Of a stretch of 12,844 nucleotides of DNA, positions 7,884 through 12,844 are shown piece by piece. Position 1 is the stretch's first letter, and the number at the start of each line of letters is the position of its first letter. The stretch comes from Leptospiraceae bacterium UBA2033. GTDB taxonomy: Bacteria; Spirochaetota; Leptospiria; Leptospirales; Leptospiraceae. The DNA is taken from assembly GCA_002333425.1 (NCBI GenBank), contig DDBL01000098.1, positions 10,731 through 23,574 of the forward strand, in the 5' to 3' direction. The notes under the pieces are model-generated. The model was not told where the DNA came from, did not search any database, and was given only the letters and a program-made list of their open reading frames with translations. Position numbers and translations under genes: made by a program.

Positions 7884-8422
7884 AACAAAAAAGAAAGTAG
7901 GGAAACAGCTAAGATATTAGTAGAAAAAAACAAAAGTCTCATCCATTTAGGATTCTCTAAAGTTGGATAATAGTAATTTTGCGCTACAGATATAAACGCT
8001 AAGCACATATAGGCAATTAACCAGTAAAATGCTTTTTTGTTATTTTGAAATACAAGAGCTCCAAATGGGGCAAGAATAGCCCAAACCATCACGACACCCG
8101 AATTGGAAAAACCACCCAAAGTCCATTGTAAACAAAAGGGAAGTGTTATGATTAGAAGTAGTTGAATATTTACAAATACTTTAAAATTTTTGTATTTTGA
8201 AAACCAAATGATTGTTAGCCCCACAATAAAGGAATATACGATTGGGAATATTGCGGGGATGTATAGATTTAGCTGAAAATACATAATACCCCAAATGAAT
8301 CCAGCAATTGTGATTAAAAAAGAAGTAATACATAAAATTCGTTTGTTTAGCTTTTCTTGGACTGAATCGGTTTCGAGTATACCGCAATTGCTAATTTTTT
8401 CAAAAAAGGGGTTTATAATCAT
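7829..8422 (-). CDS. Six-helix membrane domain, probable N-terminal half of the adenylate cyclase
   Basis: This 197-residue frame encodes six predicted membrane helices (about 28-50, 54-74, 83-98, 108-126, 131-147 and 161-182) after a short cytoplasmic N-terminus that includes GILETDSVQEKLNK. From memory of the family, spirochaete membrane-bound adenylate cyclases begin in this way and continue without a break into the RFIPSEFL cyclase segment; I could not align this here. The last residues (LSLNQKKNLSANQS) look unrelated to a membrane-anchor end. The other frame over the same bases gives a convincing helix end (FFVMLYFVTESKKEF), which suggests the frame is lost near codon 178. The frame overlaps the cyclase frame by 55 bases. 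The start ATG at 8422 has no strong ribosome-binding site. If expressed alone, it would be a small membrane protein of unknown function. Confidence 0.75.
   Translation of the reverse strand: MIINPFFEKISNCGILETDSVQEKLNKRILCITSFLITIAGFIWGIMYFQLNLYIPAIFPIVYSFIVGLTIIWFSKYKNFKVFVNIQLLLIITLPFCLQWTLGGFSNSGVVMVWAILAPFGALVFQNNKKAFYWLIAYMCLAFISVAQNYYYPTLENPKWMRLLFFSTNILAVSLLSFLLCYILSLNQKKNLSANQS
7853..7892 (-). other. Frameshift site between membrane domain and cyclase
   Basis: On the coding strand, the membrane-domain frame contains two heptamers of the X_XXY_YYZ form used for -1 slippage. T_TTT_TTG spans 7892-7886 (end of codon 177, then 178 and 179), and A_AAA_AAG spans 7859-7853 (end of codon 188, then 189 and 190). 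A -1 slip at either moves the ribosome into the cyclase frame and yields a 612-residue fusion. The cyclase frame is closed upstream by a TAA at 7919-7917, so the switch must lie between about 7916 and 7829. No clear downstream stem-loop or upstream stimulatory Shine-Dalgarno sequence is visible. A single base lost from the T run would have the same effect. Confidence 0.6.
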
Positions 8423-8511
8423 ATATCTAATCTTTTTATTATTGTTAGAATTTTCAATTTTAAAACTACATTTCTTTAGAATATGCCGTATTTTTTTAAG
8501 TTAGAATTCAA

Positions 8512-11190
8512 TCAAACAGATACAGAAAATAACCATTTTTTGATCATAGTTTCGATTGTATTTTTTACGATTGGTTTAGAGATATAGTCATCCATACCTG
8601 CTTGAAAGCAACTGTCTTTGTCTTCTTTTCTTACACCTGCAGTAAGTGCGATAATCGGAATTCGTTTAGTCGTATTTATTTTTCTTATTTCTTTTGTCGC
8701 TTCATATCCATTCATTTCAGGCATTTGAATATCCATCAAAACTAAATCAGGTTCTTGTTTATTAAAAAGCTCAACTGCCTTTTTGCCGTTATCCGCTTCA
8801 ATAACAGAGGAGTTTGGTAAAATACTTTTTAGAATTGTTCTGGCGAGAAAAAGATTTATCGAGTCATCATCGACTAATAAAATTGTATATACATTTTGTG
8901 TTAAACTAGAATTATCCTCTTCTTTAACTTTAACAGAGATAGATTTGTGTATAATTTGTTTCTTTTTAAGTTTAGCTAATGAATTATATAAAAATTGGCT
9001 TTTGATTGGTTTTGCAATCATCAATTCTACGTCTAGTTTTTTGGCAACACTATGTATATGTTCATCATCGTATGCACTGTAGAGTAAAATGATACAAAGC
9101 TCATTTTTAGTGCGCCCGATTGTATTGCGTATTTTTTCAATTGCGGTCAGACCATCCATTTCAGGCATTTGATAGTCCATTATTACAAGGTCATAAATAT
9201 TTTTTTTGATTTTTTCTAAAGCTTCTAAACCGTTAGACGCTATGTCTGATTTAATATTTTTTATAGAAAGAAATTCTTGTAAAATAATTTGGTTATTCAA
9301 GTTATCATCTACAATTAAAACATTTTGAATGTCTCTTATATCTTCAGTGTCATTTTCTTTTTTTTCATCCGAATCTTCAATTTTTAAACAAAGAACAAAA
9401 GAAAAACTACTTCCTTTACCAAGTTCGCTTTCTAAATTAAGACTTGAATTCATTAGGGCTAATAGTCTATTTGAAATAGTTAAACCTAAACCTGTTCCAC
9501 CATATTTACGAGTAGTAGAGCTGTCTGCCTGTGAGAAAGAATCAAAAATTTTGTGATGATTTTCTTTAGCAATTCCTATTCCAGTATCTCTAACTGAGAA
9601 TAAAATTTCCGCTTCTTTGGTTTCCATATTTTGTTTTAAAATATCTATTTTGAGTTCCACTTCTCCTTGTTCTGTAAATTTTACTGAGTTCATTAGGAGG
9701 TTAATTAATATTTGCCTGAGCCTGACTGAATCTGCCCAAATGAAACGAGGAAGACTAGGAGAGACGTTAAATAGAATTTCGAGACCTTTTTTTTGGGCTT
9801 TGAATTGAATTACATCAATTGCTTGTTCGGCTAGTTCAAATAAATCTATTTTTTCAATATTTATGTCTAACTTTCCAGCTTCAATTTTAGAAAAATCTAA
9901 TATGTCATTGATTAAATCCAAAAGTGCATTGGCTGAAATATTGATTGCCTCCATAAATTTTATTTGGGTATTGTCTAATTTTGTTTTTATTAACAAGTCC
10001 GAAAATCCAATTACTCCATTGAGAGGAGTACGAATCTCATGACTCATAACTGCAAGGAATTCTGATTTTGCAATATTTGCGGCTTCTGCTTGGTTGGTTC
10101 TTACTACTAACTCTTCTTTACTTTTTTCAAGCGCATACGTCATGTTTTGCGCAATTTCTATTGCTTTGGATTTTGTATTTATGAGCGATAGGGTAAGGGC
10201 AAATATGAGTATACTTATCAAACTGCCAGCTACCAAAACGATAAATGCACGATTTACTTTAATTAGCTTCGAGTCTGTCTCTAATTTTGTGAATCTTAGT
10301 ATCCATTCTTTTCCATAAAAGCTAACTGGAATTACTAATTCTATCGTCGATTTATATATTTCACTTTTGTTTCCAGTATCAAATAGAAGACTTGTATTAC
10401 TCAGGTCTTTTTCTTCAAAAATTTCAAGTCGCATTCCTTCTTGAAATTTTGTCTCGTTAGATCCCAAAATTCCATGCATCAAATCATTCATACGATAGGG
10501 ACTATACACCCAACCACGAATAGCCGCTCTTCTTTCACTTGTAGTAATTGTTGGCATTCCTTTTTCATAGTAAGGTGCATACATTAGAGTTCCTACTTGT
10601 ACGTCTTTTTCTGTTTCTTGAACTAAAACTACTTTGCCAGAAAGAGACACCGTATCATTATCACGAGCGTTTTCCATTGCGTTTCTTCTTGTTGGCTCAG
10701 AAAACATATCATATCCAAATGCTCTTAGATTTCTGCCTTCAAATGGTTCAAGGTATATGATAGAAGTGTAGACATCTCTTTTTGTGTCAGGTCTGATTTT
10801 GTATTCTGGAAATCCTTCCTTATGCACAGATTGTATGTGAGCGGCTAATTCTGATTTTGGTATGATTTTAGAGAATCCAATTCCTTGAATGCCAGGCAAA
10901 CTATGAATAGCCTTAGATTCAAAAATATACTGTTGCCATTTTTTTCTAGAAATCGTATCTGAGGTTCTGATAAAAGAAGAGGCACTTCTTAGTATTTGTG
11001 CATGGGATTCTAATCTTGCTAAAATTTTAGATTTAAATTCATTGCACAAAAGGGAAAATTCTAGTTTGTCAGCTAAGTTTGCATTATTACTGATTTGATT
11101 GGCTAAAAAGAATGTAAATGTGATTCCTACAACTAACAAAAACCATGCTAAATTATAGTATTTCTTCTTGTTAGTTGCTAGCATAATCAT
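8512..11190 (-). CDS. CHASE-type hybrid histidine kinase with two receivers
   Basis: This is an 892-residue inner-membrane sensor kinase. A membrane helix (about 14-31) precedes an extracytoplasmic CHASE-like domain (about 55-290; GIQGIGFSKI at 100-109, YLEPFEGRNLRAFGYDM at 146-162), a ligand-binding fold whose signal here is unknown. A second membrane helix (about 314-337) and a short coiled coil follow. The kinase core has H384 in HEIRTP, N501, DTGIGI (535-540) and GGTGLGL (564-570). Receiver 1 (about 621-740) has D628-D629, D672 and K727; receiver 2 (about 767-887) has D774-D776, D820, T850 and K872. No HPt domain is present. Core and receiver 2 closely resemble those of the 7TM kinase in the same cluster, while receiver 1 is extra. 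The start at 11190 reads ATG ATT ATG, so the ATG at 11184 is an alternative. No ribosome-binding site is clear. It is the first gene of the cluster, and the membrane-domain gene starts 89 bases after its stop. Confidence 0.93.
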   Translation of the reverse strand: MIMLATNKKKYYNLAWFLLVVGITFTFFLANQISNNANLADKLEFSLLCNEFKSKILARLESHAQILRSASSFIRTSDTISRKKWQQYIFESKAIHSLPGIQGIGFSKIIPKSELAAHIQSVHKEGFPEYKIRPDTKRDVYTSIIYLEPFEGRNLRAFGYDMFSEPTRRNAMENARDNDTVSLSGKVVLVQETEKDVQVGTLMYAPYYEKGMPTITTSERRAAIRGWVYSPYRMNDLMHGILGSNETKFQEGMRLEIFEEKDLSNTSLLFDTGNKSEIYKSTIELVIPVSFYGKEWILRFTKLETDSKLIKVNRAFIVLVAGSLISILIFALTLSLINTKSKAIEIAQNMTYALEKSKEELVVRTNQAEAANIAKSEFLAVMSHEIRTPLNGVIGFSDLLIKTKLDNTQIKFMEAINISANALLDLINDILDFSKIEAGKLDINIEKIDLFELAEQAIDVIQFKAQKKGLEILFNVSPSLPRFIWADSVRLRQILINLLMNSVKFTEQGEVELKIDILKQNMETKEAEILFSVRDTGIGIAKENHHKIFDSFSQADSSTTRKYGGTGLGLTISNRLLALMNSSLNLESELGKGSSFSFVLCLKIEDSDEKKENDTEDIRDIQNVLIVDDNLNNQIILQEFLSIKNIKSDIASNGLEALEKIKKNIYDLVIMDYQMPEMDGLTAIEKIRNTIGRTKNELCIILLYSAYDDEHIHSVAKKLDVELMIAKPIKSQFLYNSLAKLKKKQIIHKSISVKVKEEDNSSLTQNVYTILLVDDDSINLFLARTILKSILPNSSVIEADNGKKAVELFNKQEPDLVLMDIQMPEMNGYEATKEIRKINTTKRIPIIALTAGVRKEDKDSCFQAGMDDYISKPIVKNTIETMIKKWLFSVSV

Positions 11191-11378
11191 TTTATATAAT
11201 GGGTTTGAATTTGTATTCTGAAAAATTCGTAGTTATATGCAATAATAATTTGTAATGAACTGGAATTTTAAAAGAGGTTTATAATTTGGTATTGCAAAAT
11301 AAAATGTGATATGCGGTAATCAAAGGGTGAATTGAATTTCAGCAAAAGAAAGGAACTTTTTAGGAAAGCCAAGCAGAT

Positions 11379-11403
11379 AAAACTCTGAGAGGCACAGAGT
11401 TTT
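11379..11403 (-). terminator. Perfect hairpin, likely terminator of the RND gene
   Basis: AAAACTCTG (11379-11387) and CAGAGTTTT (11395-11403) form a perfect 9-pair stem with a 7-base loop. Read on the - strand it ends in TTTTATC, and it lies about 140 bases beyond the RND stop, so it could terminate that transcript before the kinase cluster. The stem is symmetrical and could act on either strand. Its bases are also part of the CTCTGTG repeat family, so it may be a repeat remnant with terminator-like shape. Confidence 0.45.
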
Positions 11404-11460
11404 GGAATTGTATCCTTTTTCACTCTGTGCTACTTTGTGACTTCTCAGAGAAACTCTGTG
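11383..11460. repeat. Palindromic CTCTGTG intergenic repeat element
   Basis: Several inverted copies of the CTCTGTG core are packed together. CTCTGAGAG (11383-11391) and TTCTCAGAGAA (11442-11452) are each odd-length palindromes. CACAGAGTTT (11393-11402) pairs perfectly with AAACTCTGTG (11451-11460), which would form a 10-pair stem around a 48-base interior. That interior also holds CTCTGTGCTACTTTGTGA in direct orientation. The same core forms the octamer array at 1-32. Confidence 0.6.
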
Positions 11461-11542
11461 TTACGAATTTGAGTTTACTTGTTTGGTAACTAATTTAATC
11501 TTTTAGCTTTTACATTTTTTTACGAAAAGAAATTTGAACCAA

Positions 11543-12844
11543 TTAATTGCTATGTAAAAATGCTACTCGACTCTTCCCAACAAACCAATAGTAAAGGACA
11601 GGAACTGCAAATCGACTTAGAACGGTAGCTGCAATTTCGCCAAACATAAGGCTAATCGCAAGTCCCTCAAAGATTGGATCAAATAACATCACAAAACTTC
11701 CTACCACCACTGCCGCAGCAGTTAGTAACATCGGGCGAAACCGAATCACACCTGCACTAATGACAGCTTCTTTTAATTCCATTCCAGCTTTCAGTTGTTC
11801 TTCGATGAAGTCTACTAAGATAATGGAGTTACGCACGATTATCCCCGCACCTGCAATAAATCCGATCATAGAAGTAGCTGTAAAATACGCTCCGAGCATT
11901 GCATGACCAGGCAGGATTCCGATGAGGCTAATCGGAATTGGCGCCATGATAATTAGTGGAACTGTATAACTTTTAAACCAACCTAGAACTAATATGTAGA
12001 TCAAAAGCATAACCACGGCAAATGCTCCTCCTAAATCACGGAAAACTTCGTAAGTGATAAACCATTCCCCATCCCATTTGATAACCGGAGATTTTGTGTT
12101 CCAAGGAACATCGGCAGTTTGTGTAGGGTAATTGATCTTAGGCGCAAGTTTTAACATTCCGTAAACAGGGGCTTCTTCTGCACCGGATAATTCACTTAAT
12201 ACGTAAGAAACTGGTTTAAGATTTTTTCTATGAAGTACTTCACTGCTAACGTATTTGGGTTCTTTCAAAAGAGATTCCACTGGAGTTACACCGGATTCAA
12301 AGGATAGAATTTTACTTCCTTGAAATGGGGATTTTCCAGAGCGAATTTGATTATCCATGGAAAGAGAAACTTGGATTTCTTCAGGAGAGTTGGATTCTGC
12401 AAGAGAAACCAAAGGAGACTCTCTAAAAATCAAACTTCCAAGTCCAACTACTTGCATAGAGCGTGCGCCTAGAACTCCGCCTCTATTTTGATCGTATTCG
12501 TATACTTTTCTAGTTTTTCCACCTCTCCAAGAATAATCTAAGTCCACTACAGATTTTTCGCTGGCAAAAATTTCTAAAATTTCTTTTGCAACTTTGCGCC
12601 TATCGTTTTCAGTTGGTCCATAAACCTCAGCGACCATTGTAGACATCACAGGAGGTCCAGGTGGAATTTCTAATACCTTAGTAACTGCGTTTTTTTCTTT
12701 TCCAAATTCTGCAATGATAGGACGAAGTTTTTCGATAATTTTGTGGCTAGATTCTTTTCGTTTGCCCTTATCCGATAGTAGAATTTGTAAATCGTTCATA
12801 TACTCTTCGTTTCTAAGAAAAGTATGTTTTACCATTCCAGAAAA
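11543..12844 (-). CDS. RND efflux permease, C-terminal part (5' end outside window)
   Basis: The frame is open to the window edge (FSG precedes the first internal Met at 12835), so only the last 433 residues of a protein usually about 1000-1100 long are seen. RND permeases are inner-membrane, proton-driven pumps that work as trimers with an adaptor and an outer-membrane channel. Numbering from the Met at 12835, residues 1-260 are most of the second periplasmic loop (IPPGPPV at 57-63). TM8-TM12 follow (about 266-284, 289-310, 317-345, 366-385 and 389-418). Family hallmarks include FIAGAGIIVRNSIILVDFI (326-344), RFRPMLLTAAAVVVG (365-379) and a C-terminal VPVLYYW. The proton-relay aspartates of TM4 lie outside the window, so activity and substrate cannot be judged. 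The gene probably belongs to a separate transcript from the kinase cluster. Confidence 0.92.
   Translation of the reverse strand, partial: FSGMVKHTFLRNEEYMNDLQILLSDKGKRKESSHKIIEKLRPIIAEFGKEKNAVTKVLEIPPGPPVMSTMVAEVYGPTENDRRKVAKEILEIFASEKSVVDLDYSWRGGKTRKVYEYDQNRGGVLGARSMQVVGLGSLIFRESPLVSLAESNSPEEIQVSLSMDNQIRSGKSPFQGSKILSFESGVTPVESLLKEPKYVSSEVLHRKNLKPVSYVLSELSGAEEAPVYGMLKLAPKINYPTQTADVPWNTKSPVIKWDGEWFITYEVFRDLGGAFAVVMLLIYILVLGWFKSYTVPLIIMAPIPISLIGILPGHAMLGAYFTATSMIGFIAGAGIIVRNSIILVDFIEEQLKAGMELKEAVISAGVIRFRPMLLTAAAVVVGSFVMLFDPIFEGLAISLMFGEIAATVLSRFAVPVLYYWFVGKSRVAFLHSN

Larger units (their letters stand above)
11191..11542. other. Non-coding gap between RND permease and kinase cluster
   Basis: These 352 bases hold no convincing gene on either strand. 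The half nearest the RND gene and the middle contain CTCTGTG-type repeats and nested palindromes, described separately. The half nearest the kinase is AT-rich and must hold the cluster's promoter if it has its own, but I could not identify a confident -35/-10 pair. A TATATAA box at about 11192-11198 is only a few bases from the start codon, too close to act as a normal -10 for this start. Confidence 0.6.

Noticed and set aside
8181..8387. A 68-codon open frame on the - strand in another frame within the six-helix gene
   Set aside because: It lies wholly inside the membrane-domain frame, has no recognisable motif, and its composition is what a frame-shifted reading of an AT-rich membrane gene would give.
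8479..8498. AATATGCCGTAT followed by seven T on the + strand, terminator-like
   Set aside because: The stem is only three to four A-T pairs and no + strand gene ends there.
11191..11245. Promoter for the CHASE kinase (TATATAA box, TTGCAT as -35)
   Set aside because: The box is only about 3 bases from the start codon and the -35 candidate does not match it at a normal spacing.

Overview
The window is AT-rich, intergenically compact DNA whose gene content points to a spirochaete of the Leptospira group. Supporting features are a six-helix membrane domain joined to a class III adenylate cyclase with the RFIPSEFL signature, a 7TMR-DISM sensor kinase, a high density of hybrid kinases, weak Shine-Dalgarno sequences and CTCTGTG-type intergenic repeats. 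The lineage is inferred from protein style, not from a marker gene.

Layout. Positions 1-32 hold four octamers of a TCTGTGNC repeat. On the + strand follow a family 2 glycosyltransferase with a charged helical tail (107-988), a hairpin terminator (1003-1031), and a response regulator with REC, GGDEF and EAL domains (1177-2871). Convergent to these, on the - strand and read from right to left, is a signalling cluster: a CHASE-type hybrid histidine kinase with two receivers (11190-8512), a six-helix membrane protein (8422-7829), an adenylate cyclase with a C-terminal receiver (7883-6585), and a 7TMR-DISM hybrid kinase with PAS, kinase, receiver and HPt domains (6581-2940). Behind a 352-base non-coding gap with nested palindromes (11191-11542) lies the C-terminal part of an RND efflux permease, also on the - strand and cut by the window edge.

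How the genes may work together. No DNA-binding output domain is encoded here: every output is a second messenger (cAMP from the cyclase, c-di-GMP synthesis or breakdown by the REC-GGDEF-EAL protein). The two hybrid kinases are paralogues in their catalytic cores but carry different sensors. Only one of them has an HPt domain, and the cyclase ends in an intact receiver. A shared phosphorelay ending on the cyclase is therefore a reasonable, untested model.

The most interesting observation is that the six-helix membrane domain and the cyclase are two overlapping reading frames that look like one 612-residue protein split by a -1 shift. The overlap contains two in-frame slippery heptamers, T_TTT_TTG and A_AAA_AAG. 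The cause may be programmed frameshifting, homopolymer phase variation, a recent mutation or a sequencing error.
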